Assembly (NCBI RefSeq): GCF_001500125.1
Contig: NZ_LQIV01000043.1
Span: 1-64,000 of the forward strand
Direction: 5' to 3'
Source of the DNA: Mycobacterium sp. IS-1742
Lineage (GTDB): Bacteria; Actinomycetota; Actinomycetes; Mycobacteriales; Mycobacteriaceae
DNA length: 64,000 nt
The translations under genes were made by a program, and so were the position numbers. The stretch's first letter is position 1. Every line of letters starts with the position of its first letter. Positions 32,873-42,259 of the stretch are shown here, piece by piece. Below the pieces are notes generated by a model. The model did no database searches and was not told the DNA's origin. It worked only from the letters and a program-made list of their open reading frames with translations.

Positions 32873-33583
32873 ATGACGGTCGATCTGCGGGGTGTGACGA
32901 CGGTGCTGCTGCCCGGAACGGGGTCCGACGACGACTACGCCTACCGGGCGTTCTCCCCCGCGCTGCACGAGGCCGGCGCGGTCGTCGTCACCCCGCCCCC
33001 GCAGCCCCACCGGCTGGTCGAGGGGTACCGCGACGCGCTCGACGAGGCCGCTGCCGCGGGTCCGGTGGCGGTCGGCGGCGTGTCGATCGGCGCGGCGGTC
33101 GCGGTCGAGTGGGCGCTGGCGCATCCGGGTGCCGCGGTCGCCGTGCTGGCGGCGCTGCCCGCGTGGACCGGTTCGCCGGTGACGGCGCCCGCCGCGGTGA
33201 TGGCGCGGTACTCGGCGCACAGCCTGCGTCGCGACGGGCTGGTGGCGGCGACGTCGCAGATGCGCGCATCGAGCCCGCGCTGGCTCGGCGAGGAGCTGAC
33301 CCGCTCGTGGGTCGCCCAGTGGCCTGCGCTGCCGGACGCGATGGACGAGGCGGCCGGCTACGTCGCGCCGACGTGCGCGCAACTGGAGGCACTCGCGGTG
33401 CCGATGGGCGTGGCCGCGGCGATCGACGATCCGGTGCACCCGCTCGAGGTCGGGATGGAGTGGGTGTCCGCCGCGCCGTGCGCCGCGCTGCGGACCGTCA
33501 CCCTCGACGAGATGGGCGCCGAACCCGCCGTCCTCGGCGTCGCCTGCCTGGCGGCCCTCGCCGAGGCCTGCGACCGTCCGTAG
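32873..33583 (+). CDS. Alpha/beta-hydrolase fold protein (Rv2695-like)
   Basis: 236 residues. It has an N-terminal strand and oxyanion-type loop (VLLPGTGSDDDYAYRAF) and a nucleophile elbow GGVSIGAAVAVEWAL (GVSIG, serine about residue 71). The aspartate of the triad would be in AAIDDPVHP and the histidine is less obvious. Substrate unknown. Homologue of Rv2695. It stands alone on the plus strand between minus-strand genes, with 20 nt to the convergent DUF3710 gene. Confidence 0.75.
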   Translation: MTVDLRGVTTVLLPGTGSDDDYAYRAFSPALHEAGAVVVTPPPQPHRLVEGYRDALDEAAAAGPVAVGGVSIGAAVAVEWALAHPGAAVAVLAALPAWTGSPVTAPAAVMARYSAHSLRRDGLVAATSQMRASSPRWLGEELTRSWVAQWPALPDAMDEAAGYVAPTCAQLEALAVPMGVAAAIDDPVHPLEVGMEWVSAAPCAALRTVTLDEMGAEPAVLGVACLAALAEACDRP

Positions 33584-33603
33584 CCGCCCGACGGGAGTGC
33601 CTG

Positions 33604-34353
33604 CTAGCCGCCGGTGATGGTGCGCAACTGCTGCATCGCCGAACCCTGGGCGCTGCGCCGTGCCGCGGGCTGCGGTGGCTGCGGCGGCGCCTGCTGCGGG
33701 TCGGGCTGCTGGCCCTGCTGCGCGGCGGCAGCGGCTCTCAGCTGTTCGGCCATCGGCTCGGGCAGCTGAACCGCCAGCGGCGTGCGCACCGGCAGGGGGG
33801 TGTCGCCGCGTCGGACGACGGTGTCGCGCAGGGCTTCCCGCGCCTCGGCAGTGAGGGCGTCGATGTTCTCGGCGACCCCGTTGACGACACAGCGGATCAT
33901 CCAGCGGTAGCCGTCGACACCGATGAACCGGACCATGCCGGTCGCCGTGCCGACCACCTCGCGGCCCCACGGACCGTCCTGGATGCTCACCGCCGCGCCG
34001 TCTCTGCGCAGCGAGTCGGCCAGTTCGCCGGCCACCTCGCGCCACAATCCCGCGGACTTCGGCGCCGCGTAGGCGGCGATGGTGAACCGGCCGTGGGGTG
34101 TGACCACCCACACCGCGCTCGGCACGCCGGCCTCGTTGAGCTCGACCTGGACCTGACCGGCGGCCGGCATCGGCACCAGCACCGAACCGAGGTCCAGCCG
34201 GCCCTGCACGGCCACCTCGGGATCGTCGAAGTCGTCGATGTCGAACGGACCGTCGAGGTCCTCCTCGCCCGTCGGTTCGACGGAGGGTCCGGCGGTCGGC
34301 TCCGCGGCCGGCTCACCGATCTTGTCGCTGCTCTTGCGTTTTCCGAATGCCAT
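33604..34353 (-). CDS. DUF3710 family protein
   Basis: 249 residues. A charged N-terminal tail (about 1-45, rich in Glu, Asp and Pro) precedes the DUF3710 domain (about 50-195; PFDIDDFDDPEVAVQGRLDLGSV, GVDGYRWMIRCVVNG). The C-terminal 55 residues are low-complexity Gln/Pro/Ala. Homologue of Rv2696c. A GTG at 34356 and an ATG at 34353 are adjacent; either overlaps the dut stop, so translation is coupled. The linkage to dut is conserved in mycobacteria. Function unknown. Confidence 0.82.
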   Translation of the reverse strand: MAFGKRKSSDKIGEPAAEPTAGPSVEPTGEEDLDGPFDIDDFDDPEVAVQGRLDLGSVLVPMPAAGQVQVELNEAGVPSAVWVVTPHGRFTIAAYAAPKSAGLWREVAGELADSLRRDGAAVSIQDGPWGREVVGTATGMVRFIGVDGYRWMIRCVVNGVAENIDALTAEAREALRDTVVRRGDTPLPVRTPLAVQLPEPMAEQLRAAAAAQQGQQPDPQQAPPQPPQPAARRSAQGSAMQQLRTITGG

Positions 34354-34817
34354 CACAAACTCGCATGTCCGCCGGAGGATCCGTGGCCGCCTTCGCCACG
34401 GGTGGTCTCGGCCAGTCCGGCTTCGTCGAACGACGTCACCTCGACCAGCTCGGGTAGTTCGACCCGCTGCACCAGCAGCTGGGCGATGCGGTCTCCGCGC
34501 CGGATGACGATCGGCGCGTGCGGATCGAGGTTGATCAGCGACACCTTGATCTCCCCTCGATAGCCGGCGTCGATCGTCCCCGGGCTGTTGACGATCGAAA
34601 GCCCCACGCGCGCAGCCAAACCCGACCGCGGATGAACCAGGCCCACCATGCCGTGCGGGATCGCCACGGCGATCCCCGTCGGCACCAGGTCTCGCTGCCC
34701 GGGGCCCAGTTCGACATCGCGGGCGCTGAAGAGGTCGACGCCCGCGTCACCGTCGTGGGCCCTGGCGGGCATCGGTAGCTCGCGGTCCAGACGCAGGACC
34801 GCCAGAGAGGTGGACAC
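34353..34817 (-). CDS. dut: Deoxyuridine 5'-triphosphate nucleotidohydrolase
   Basis: 154 residues, trimeric dUTPase that hydrolyses dUTP to dUMP and keeps uracil out of DNA. All five motifs are present: AHDGDAGVDLFS, HPRSGLAARVGL, NSPGTIDAGYRGEIKV, RGDRIAQLLV and the C-terminal arm GEGGHGSSGGHASL, which covers the active site. Homologue of Rv2697c with the same length. The start is a GTG at 34817, matching the M. tuberculosis N-terminus (STxLA..RLD). Divergent from the DUF3093 gene with 25 nt between starts. Confidence 0.96.
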   Translation of the reverse strand: MSTSLAVLRLDRELPMPARAHDGDAGVDLFSARDVELGPGQRDLVPTGIAVAIPHGMVGLVHPRSGLAARVGLSIVNSPGTIDAGYRGEIKVSLINLDPHAPIVIRRGDRIAQLLVQRVELPELVEVTSFDEAGLAETTRGEGGHGSSGGHASL

Positions 34818-34842
34818 GACGTCACAGATTACTCTGAGGCGC

Positions 34843-35322
34843 GTGTCCGACACGCGCGCAACCACCCAAACGGTGCGCTACCGCGAACGGCTCTCGGTGC
34901 CGTGGTGGTGGTGGCTGCCCGGACTCGGGCTGGCGGCACTGATCGCCTACGAGGTCAACCTGGGTGTCGAAGCCCTGCCGGACTGGGTGCCGTACGCGGT
35001 GCTTCTCCCGGTGGCCGCCGTCATCCTGGCGTGGTTCGGCCGAGCCGAGATCCGCGTGGTCGCCGGCCCCGAGGGCGATACCGAACTGTGGGTCGCCGAC
35101 GCGCACCTGCCGGTCAGCGTCGTGGCAAAATCGGCGGACGTGCCCAAGACGGCGAAGAGCGCGGCGCTCGGGCGCCAACTCGATCCGGCCGCCTATGTCG
35201 TGCACCGGGCCTGGGTGGGCCCGATGGTGCTGCTGGTGCTCGACGACCCCGAGGACCCCACGCCCTACTGGCTGGTGAGCACCCGCCACCCCGATCGGGT
35301 GCTGTCCGCGCTCGGCCGCTGA
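34843..35322 (+). CDS. DUF3093 membrane protein
   Basis: 159 residues. Two adjacent transmembrane helices (WWWWLPGLGLAALIAYEV, about 19-40, and WVPYAVLLPVAAVILAWF, about 49-66) precede a soluble beta-rich domain of about 90 residues (IRVVAGPEGDTELWVADAHLP). Homologue of Rv2698. The GTG at 34843 lies 7 nt after TACTCT (34830-34835), which suggests a leaderless transcript. Converges with DUF4193 (4 nt between stops). Function unknown. Confidence 0.82.
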   Translation: MSDTRATTQTVRYRERLSVPWWWWLPGLGLAALIAYEVNLGVEALPDWVPYAVLLPVAAVILAWFGRAEIRVVAGPEGDTELWVADAHLPVSVVAKSADVPKTAKSAALGRQLDPAAYVVHRAWVGPMVLLVLDDPEDPTPYWLVSTRHPDRVLSALGR

Positions 35323-35326
35323 GGCG

Positions 35327-35629
35327 TCAGGCCGCGCAGTCCGAGCAGATCATCACGCCGTTCTTCTCGCTGGCGAGACGGCTGCGGTGGTGCACCAGGA
35401 AGCAGCTGGAGCAGGTGAACTCGTCGGCCTGCTTGGGGATCACCCGGACGGAGAGCTCCTCTCCGGACAGGTCGGCGCCGGGCAGCTCGAAATTCTCGGC
35501 GGTCTCCGATTCGTCGACGTCGACGACCGCCGACTGCGCCTCGTTCCGCCGGGCCTTCAGTTCTTCGAGCGAGTCTTCGGAGACATCGTCGGTTTCGGTA
35601 CGCCGTGGGGCGTCGTAGTCGGTAGCCAT
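35327..35629 (-). CDS. DUF4193 protein with zinc-ribbon-type cysteines
   Basis: 100 residues. The N-terminal half is acidic and probably helical (VSEDSLEELKARRNEAQ). The C-terminal half has two CxxC knuckles (TCSSCFLVHHRSRL and ICSDCAA) that could bind zinc. Homologue of Rv2699c. ATG 35629 is chosen over an ATG at 35686. It shares a 176-nt divergent promoter region with cei that holds a CRP site. Function unknown. Confidence 0.85.
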   Translation of the reverse strand: MATDYDAPRRTETDDVSEDSLEELKARRNEAQSAVVDVDESETAENFELPGADLSGEELSVRVIPKQADEFTCSSCFLVHHRSRLASEKNGVMICSDCAA

Positions 35630-35725
35630 CGTCTTGTCCCCTCCGGTGAGCCTTGCAGCAGTGCTTTGTACCAGCGTCGAACGCATTCCCCAAATGATTC
35701 GTGCCCGTTACCACCCCGAGACTGC

Positions 35726-35741
35726 TGTGATTTACATCACA
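35726..35741. promoter_or_regulatory. CRP (cAMP receptor protein) binding site
   Basis: The sequence TGTGATTTACATCACA is a perfect match to TGTGA-N6-TCACA, the consensus of both enterobacterial and mycobacterial CRP (Rv3676-type). Its centre is 72.5 bp upstream of the predicted cei transcription start at 35806, a position that puts CRP on the correct face of the helix for class I activation. It is about 96 bp upstream of the DUF4193 start, so either gene or both may be controlled. Confidence 0.8.
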
Positions 35742-35793
35742 TTGTCTCGCCCGCACTCGACCGACCGCAAGTGACCAGCGGCGCGGGGGGCTC

Positions 35794-35806
35794 TACAGTG
35801 CATGGG
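35794..35806 (+). promoter_or_regulatory. Predicted leaderless promoter of cei
   Basis: The -10-like TACAGT (35794-35799) is followed after 6 nt by the GTG start at 35806, the same arrangement as clpC2. A weak -35-like GTGACC lies at 35771-35776 with 17-bp spacing. No ribosome site precedes the GTG. Confidence 0.5.
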
Positions 35807-36462
35807 TGGTCTCGAGCATCACCGAAGGCACCGCGTTCGACAGGCACGGTCGCCCCTTCCGCCGGCGTAACTACGTGCCCGGCCTCCTCATGATCGGCGC
35901 ACTCGCGGTCGTCGCGCTGGTGGTGTGGGTGATGGCCCTGAACCAGCCGACCGACGTGCGTGAGGCCGCGATCTGCAACCCGCCCCCGCCGGCACCGGCC
36001 ACCGAGCCGCCGCCGCCGGTGCTCGGTAAGCCGGTGGCGCGCACCGACATGATCGACGTCAGCCCGGCGAAACTGGCCGACACCAGGATCCGGGTGCTCA
36101 ACGCGAGCGGTATGGGCGGCCAGGCCGGTGAGATCGCCGGCGAACTGCGCGATCTGGGGTTCGCCCAGCCGGAAGCGGCCAACGACCCGATCTACGTGAG
36201 CGCGCGCCTGCAGTGTCAGGGACAGATCCGGTTCGGCCCGTCCGGGCGCGCCGCGGCCGCCGCGGTGTGGCTGGTGGCGCCGTGCACCGAACTGTTCGAA
36301 GACCAGCGCCCCGACCCCACGGTCGACCTGGCGATCGGGACCGACTTCGCCGAGCTGGCCGCCAGCGACGACATCGACGCGGTGCTGGCGAGCCTGCGCC
36401 CCGACGCCACCGCCCCGGCCGATCCCGAACTGCTCAAGCGGATCCACACCGGCACCTGCTGA
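35806..36462 (+). CDS. cei: Cei, envelope integrity protein with LytR C-terminal domain
   Basis: 218 residues. A basic cytoplasmic N-terminus (about 22 residues), one transmembrane helix (about 24-45) and a Pro-rich linker (about 57-72) lead to an extracytoplasmic LytR_C domain (about 90-180; TRIRVLNASGMGGQAGEIAGEL). Two cysteines in the domain may form a disulfide. Homologue of Rv2700, whose loss in M. tuberculosis is reported to weaken the envelope. GTG 35806 is the start. Control by CRP is suggested by the upstream site. It converges with suhB (4 nt between stops). Confidence 0.87.
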   Translation: MVSSITEGTAFDRHGRPFRRRNYVPGLLMIGALAVVALVVWVMALNQPTDVREAAICNPPPPAPATEPPPPVLGKPVARTDMIDVSPAKLADTRIRVLNASGMGGQAGEIAGELRDLGFAQPEAANDPIYVSARLQCQGQIRFGPSGRAAAAAVWLVAPCTELFEDQRPDPTVDLAIGTDFAELAASDDIDAVLASLRPDATAPADPELLKRIHTGTC

Positions 36463-36466
36463 GAGG

Positions 36467-37327
36467 TCAGCGCCGCACCCCGGCCCGGCGCAGCGCTTCG
36501 TCGAACTCGCCGGCGATCCCGGGAGCCGCGGCGACGACCAGCCCGGCCCCGCCGACCGCCCCTGCCGGTGTCGGCAAGGACACCGTCGCTCCGGCCTCGG
36601 CGGCGATCAGCGCCCCGGCCGCCCAGTCCCACACGTTGACGCCGTCCTCGTAATAGACGTCCAGCTGTCCGGCCGCGACCATGCACAGGTCCAGCGCGCA
36701 CGACCCGATTCGGCGGACGTCGCGCACGCGGGGCATCAGGTCGACGAGCAGTTCGGCCTGCCTGCGCCGGCGGTCGGGGGCATAGGCGAACCCGGTGCCC
36801 ATCAGCGCCATCGCGAGCCGCTCGGGCGTATTGCAGCGCAACGGGCGCACCGTGCCGTCGCGGCGCAGCTGTGCGCCCTGTCCGCGCGCGGCGGAGTACA
36901 GCGCGCCTGCGGCGACGTCGGCGACCGCACCGGCCACCGATTCGCCGTCCCGCTGCACCGCGACCGACACCGCGTACGCCTCGATGCCGTAGACGAAGTT
37001 GACCGTGCCGTCGATCGGGTCGAGCACCCACGTCAGCTGGCCGGCGCCCGCGTCGGCGGCACCGCCCTCCTCCTCGCCGAGGATGTGGTCGCCGGGGCGG
37101 TACTCGGCGAGCCGGTCGCGCAGCAGCCGTTCGGTCTCGGTGTCGACGACCGTCACCGGGTCGGTCGGTGTGCTCTTGGCGGCCACCGCGCCTGCGGGGG
37201 CGCCACCGGACTCGGCGCCGAACACCTCGCCGCGCCGGGTCCGCACGAATGCGGCTGCCTCCGCGGCCAACTGCTCGGCCACCTCACGCAACACCACCGG
37301 ATCGTCTTTTCCTTCAGCGGCGTCCAT
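36467..37327 (-). CDS. suhB: Inositol-1-monophosphatase family protein SuhB
   Basis: 286 residues. Mg2+-dependent phosphatase; in mycobacteria it supplies myo-inositol for phosphatidylinositol, mannosides and mycothiol. Metal ligands are seen in GEEEGG, VLDPIDGTVNF (motif A) and NVWDWAAGALIAAEAG (motif B). The N-terminus (about 1-15) is longer than in E. coli. Homologue of Rv2701c. Divergent from ppgK. Confidence 0.92.
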   Translation of the reverse strand: MDAAEGKDDPVVLREVAEQLAAEAAAFVRTRRGEVFGAESGGAPAGAVAAKSTPTDPVTVVDTETERLLRDRLAEYRPGDHILGEEEGGAADAGAGQLTWVLDPIDGTVNFVYGIEAYAVSVAVQRDGESVAGAVADVAAGALYSAARGQGAQLRRDGTVRPLRCNTPERLAMALMGTGFAYAPDRRRRQAELLVDLMPRVRDVRRIGSCALDLCMVAAGQLDVYYEDGVNVWDWAAGALIAAEAGATVSLPTPAGAVGGAGLVVAAAPGIAGEFDEALRRAGVRR

Positions 37328-37453
37328 CCCGACATCGCATCACGTCGGCGCGCGATTGTCTGCGCCGGTTGCCCGGACCGCCGCCCGTGCCCCACCGGTT
37401 GCCACTAGGGTGTTGGGACGCGTACCGCCGGGCCGCCACTGTGAGGAGCGCTG

Positions 37454-38263
37454 ATGACCGCCACCGATTCGCCCGTCGCAGATCCGGACGCCGCCGGCGG
37501 GGACGCGCGGCGCGGATTCGGCATCGACGTGGGGGGCAGCGGCGTCAAGGGCGGTGTCGTCGACCTGGGCACCGGTCAGCTGATCGGCGAGCGGTTCAAA
37601 CTGCCCACCCCGCAGCCCGCCACGCCCGACGCGGTCGCCAAGACGATCGCCGCCGTGGTCAAGGAATTCGGCTGGACCGGCAGGCTGGGCGTGACCTACC
37701 CCGGCGTGGTCACCAGCGGCGTCGTGCACACCGCCGCCAACGTCGACAAGTCGTGGCTGGGGGTCAACGCCCAGGAGATCTACAGCGCCGCCCTGGACGG
37801 GCAGCCGGTGACCGTGCTCAACGACGCCGACGCCGCGGGGCTGGCCGAGGAGCGTTTCGGGGCGGGCCGGGACAACACCGGCGTCATCGTGCTGCTGACC
37901 TTCGGCACCGGGATCGGCTCGGCGGTCATCCACAACGGCATCCTGCTGCCCAACACCGAATTCGGTCACCTGGAGGTGGGCGGCAAGGAAGCCGAGCACC
38001 GCGCGGCCTCGTCGGTCAAGGAGCGCAAGGGCTGGAGCTACGACCGCTGGACCGAAGAGGTCACCAAGGTGCTCGTGGCGATCGAGAACGCGATCTGGCC
38101 CGATCTGTTCATCGCCGGCGGCGGGATCAGCCGCAAGGCCGACAAGTGGGTGCCGCTGCTCAAGAACCGCACGCCGGTGGTGGCCGCCGCGCTGCAGAAC
38201 TCCGCCGGAATCGTCGGCGCGGCGATGGCCGCTGAGGTGGACGTCACAGCTACCAACCGGTAA
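37454..38263 (+). CDS. ppgK: Polyphosphate glucokinase
   Basis: 269 residues. Phosphorylates glucose with polyphosphate or ATP. The ROK-type phosphate loop is GFGIDVGGSGVKGGVVDLGTG (near residue 23), followed by LGVTYPGVV, the catalytic aspartate region LNDADAAGLAEERFG and TFGTGIGSAVI. Homologue of Rv2702. The ATG is preceded by GTGAGGAG. Upstream of sigA but separated by 225 nt with its own promoter candidates, so probably not in the sigA transcript. Confidence 0.94.
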   Translation: MTATDSPVADPDAAGGDARRGFGIDVGGSGVKGGVVDLGTGQLIGERFKLPTPQPATPDAVAKTIAAVVKEFGWTGRLGVTYPGVVTSGVVHTAANVDKSWLGVNAQEIYSAALDGQPVTVLNDADAAGLAEERFGAGRDNTGVIVLLTFGTGIGSAVIHNGILLPNTEFGHLEVGGKEAEHRAASSVKERKGWSYDRWTEEVTKVLVAIENAIWPDLFIAGGGISRKADKWVPLLKNRTPVVAAALQNSAGIVGAAMAAEVDVTATNR

Positions 38264-38488
38264 CCACGTCGTCCCGGCTCGCCCGGGTCGTCGATTTTCG
38301 CCGCTCGGCACGGCGTCGCCCCGCAGTGTCGTTACAATGGACGTCGGCGGCCGCCAACCGAATAGCGGCAGATATCCGAGTTGAGATCACGCCGACATTC
38401 GACATAGCCGACATTTCGGGTTGGTGCCTGCTCCCACATGTGTTGGGGTCTCGGTGCCCACCGGGAGAGTAAGACCGAAAGGGTGTAC
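38264..38488 (+). promoter_or_regulatory. sigA upstream region with promoter candidates and a short direct repeat
   Basis: A 225-nt non-coding stretch. TACAAT (38333-38338) is a close -10 match without a clear -35. A second candidate is TTGAGA (38381-38386) with CATAGC (38403-38408). GCCGACATT occurs twice in direct repeat, at 38391-38399 and 38407-38415, 16 bp apart, overlapping the second candidate. GAAAGGG near 38477 is the ribosome site for sigA. Confidence 0.4.
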
Positions 38489-40009
<1,521 letters not shown>

Positions 40010-40011
40010 CC

Positions 40012-41103
40012 GTGCCGAAACCTCCGAGGGTTCCACCCCAGCGGGTGGTGCGCGCGATCGACCGCGTTCGCGCCGGTCTGCAGCGCCTGCATCGCACGAC
40101 CGCGCCGGGCAACATCGCCCTGCTCGAACTGGCGACCGGCGCCTGGACGACGGCGGCGCTCTACACCGCGGCCAAGCTGGGGATCGCCGACCAGTTGGCG
40201 GCAGGGCCGAAACACTCCAACGACGTCGCCCACCGCGTCGGCGCCAGTCCCGACGGAGTGCACCGGCTGATGCGGGCCCTGGCCAGCCGCGGCGTGTTCA
40301 CCCAGCGTGCCGACGGGTCGTTCGCCCTGACCCGCGTCGGCCACGCACTGCGCTCGGATTCGCCGGGCTCGTTGCGCGACATGGTGCTGTTCATCGGGCA
40401 CCCGATCCGCTGGGCGGACTGGGGCAACCTCGAGCATTCGGTGCGCACCGGCGGGACCGCCACCGAGATGTTGCGCGGCATGCCGGTCTGGGACTACCTC
40501 GCCAGCGATCCCGAGTTCGCCGAGGTGTTCAACCGGGCGATGACCGCGACCAGCGGCCTGGCCGACGAGGCCGCGTTGAGCGCCTACGATTTCTCCGGGT
40601 TCCGGTTGATCGTCGATGTGGGCGGCGGACACGGTGCGCTGCTCTCGACGATGCTGCGCAGTGCGCCGCAGGCCCGGGGCGTGCTCTTCGATCAGCCTTC
40701 GGTCGTCGAGAACGCCGGTCCGACGCTGGAGGCCGCAGGCGTCGCGGATCGCACCCGGGTCGCAGGTGGATCTTTCATGGAGTCGGTGCCCGAGGGCGGC
40801 GACGCCTATGTGATGAAGAACATCATCCACGACTGGTCCGACGACGACGCGGCGACGATCCTGCGCAACATCCGCACGGCCATGGCGCCCGGCGGCAAGC
40901 TGGTGCTGCTCGAGATGGTGCTGCCCGAACGTGCCGACGCATTCATCGGTCTGATGCTCGACCTCGAGATGCTGGTCACCGCCGGCGGCCGGGAACGGAC
41001 CCGCGGCGAGTACGCGAACCTGTTGTCACGCACTGGTTTTCGACTCACTCGAGTCATCGACACCGTGACTCCGCTGTCGATCGTCGAAGCCGAGCCGGTC
41101 TGA
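40012..41103 (+). CDS. SAM-dependent O-methyltransferase (acetylserotonin/polyketide type)
   Basis: 363 residues. A winged-helix dimerisation domain (about 40-110; LGIADQLAAGPKHSNDVAHRVGASPDGVHRLMRAL) is followed by the methyltransferase domain (about 175-360). That domain has motif I IVDVGGGHGALL, FDQPSVVENA, and the catalytic histidine in KNIIHDWSDDDA. Typical of O-methyltransferases acting on phenolic small molecules. It starts with GTG 2 nt after sigA and ends in a TGATG overlap with the RidA gene, so it is embedded in the sigA operon. I do not recall it at the M. tuberculosis locus. Confidence 0.85.
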   Translation: MPKPPRVPPQRVVRAIDRVRAGLQRLHRTTAPGNIALLELATGAWTTAALYTAAKLGIADQLAAGPKHSNDVAHRVGASPDGVHRLMRALASRGVFTQRADGSFALTRVGHALRSDSPGSLRDMVLFIGHPIRWADWGNLEHSVRTGGTATEMLRGMPVWDYLASDPEFAEVFNRAMTATSGLADEAALSAYDFSGFRLIVDVGGGHGALLSTMLRSAPQARGVLFDQPSVVENAGPTLEAAGVADRTRVAGGSFMESVPEGGDAYVMKNIIHDWSDDDAATILRNIRTAMAPGGKLVLLEMVLPERADAFIGLMLDLEMLVTAGGRERTRGEYANLLSRTGFRLTRVIDTVTPLSIVEAEPV

Positions 41104-41471
41104 TGGCGGGTGACCGGACCCACATCGGGTCCGGTTCGGAGTTCGAAGCGCTGGTGGGATATTCGCGCGTGGTGCGGGTCGGCGATCACATCGCGGTGGC
41201 CGGCACCACCGGCGCGGGCGACGACGTCGTCGCGCAGACGCGAGACGCCTTGCGCCGCATCGAATCCGCGCTCACAGAAGCTGGGGCGTCGATGTCGGAT
41301 GTGGTGCGGACGCGGATCTACGTCACGGACATCTCGCGCTGGCGGGAGGTCGGCGCCGTGCACGCGGAGGTGTTCGGGCAGGTGCGTCCGGTTTCGACGA
41401 TGGTCGAGGTCTCGGCGCTGATCGCCCCGGGCCTCCACGTCGAGATCGAGGCCGACGCTCACGTCCGCTGA
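41103..41471 (+). CDS. RidA family protein (enamine/imine deaminase type)
   Basis: 122 residues with the RidA/YjgF pattern: YSRVVRVGDHIAVAGTT, the arginine in VRTRIYVTDIS and the C-terminal VSALIAPGLHVEIEADA. RidA proteins hydrolyse reactive enamine intermediates from PLP enzymes. Homologue of Rv2704. The start overlaps the methyltransferase stop (TGATG). The last 13 nt overlap the convergent DUF952 gene. Confidence 0.88.
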   Translation: MAGDRTHIGSGSEFEALVGYSRVVRVGDHIAVAGTTGAGDDVVAQTRDALRRIESALTEAGASMSDVVRTRIYVTDISRWREVGAVHAEVFGQVRPVSTMVEVSALIAPGLHVEIEADAHVR

Positions 41472-41836
41472 TCGAGCGGGGGGAACGTGCCGTCGGGCCC
41501 CGGCCGGTAGGGCGTGACGTCGGTCACGGCCTGCGCGGGCAGTGGACCGTACAGGTGCGGGAACACCATGGCCTCGGGATCCGTTGGAAGACCGGGCTCC
41601 CAGCGCACCGGGTCGGTCAGCCGGTCCGGATCGATGTGGAGCAGCACCAGATCGGTGCGGCCGGCGAAGAGCCGGTTGGCCGGCAGGTGCACCTGCTGGG
41701 GTGTCGACAGATGCACGAAGCCGACACGTCCGAGCGAGTCCGGCCGGTGTTCGCCCTCGGCTGAAATCGCCTGCCAATCGGCCGCACTGCACAAGTGCAC
41801 GAGGACAGGTGGTTTCGGGGTCGAATGTGGGTACAT
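41459..41836 (-). CDS. DUF952 family protein
   Basis: 125 residues, family DUF952, which is related in fold to ADP-ribosyltransferase-like proteins. Conserved pieces are LVHLCSAADWQAI, GFVHLSTPQQV, LLHIDPDRL and FPHLYGPLPAQAV. Homologue of Rv2705c. The start codon at 41836 follows from family length; the same frame stays open upstream to 42301 but that part is not conserved-looking. Function unknown. Confidence 0.82.
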   Translation of the reverse strand: MYPHSTPKPPVLVHLCSAADWQAISAEGEHRPDSLGRVGFVHLSTPQQVHLPANRLFAGRTDLVLLHIDPDRLTDPVRWEPGLPTDPEAMVFPHLYGPLPAQAVTDVTPYRPGPDGTFPPLDQRT

Positions 41837-41900
41837 ACGTCTAGCCTGCCTGGCCGGCAACCCGGGTTGACGTGAGACACGACACACCGGTGAACCCCTA

Positions 41901-41927
41901 GGGAACAAGGCCGGAACTGAATACGTC
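41901..41927 (+). promoter_or_regulatory. Possible ECF-type promoter upstream of the DUF7455 gene
   Basis: GGGAAC (41901-41906) and CGTC (41924-41927) are 17 nt apart, similar in form to the sigB promoter of this window but with a weaker -10. The start codon at 41991 lies about 60 nt downstream. Speculative. Confidence 0.25.
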
Positions 41928-41990
41928 TGACAGAGTGGAGATACGCGAGAGGGTGCACCGCCCGATCGCAGAGAAGGAAACGGAGGAGCC

Positions 41991-42182
41991 ATGACCGCAA
42001 CTCTGACCAGCCCCGAACTCACGCGGGCTGATCGCTGCGATCGCTGCGGTGCCGCGGCGCGCGTGCGTGCGAAGCTGCCCTCCGGCGCGGAATTGCTGTT
42101 CTGCCAGCACCATGCCAATGAGCACGAAGCGAAGCTCGTCGAACTCGCAGCAATTCTCGAAGTGAGCCCCGTCGAGGCGTAA
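41991..42182 (+). CDS. Small zinc-ribbon-like protein (DUF7455)
   Basis: 63 residues. CDRCGAAARVRAKLPSGAELLFCQHH has a CxxC pair followed by Cys-x-x-His, likely a zinc site, and a helical tail (EAKLVELAAILEVS). It is widespread in Actinobacteria and belongs to the DUF7455 group as I remember it. A ribosome site GGAGGAG lies just before the ATG. Function unknown. Confidence 0.8.
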   Translation: MTATLTSPELTRADRCDRCGAAARVRAKLPSGAELLFCQHHANEHEAKLVELAAILEVSPVEA

Positions 42183-42259
42183 GTCAGGACCACGGCCCGC
42201 CAACACGGCCAGCGCCATTGTGGGTGTAACCACCCGTTGTCAGTAATGCTGGTCTGGTC

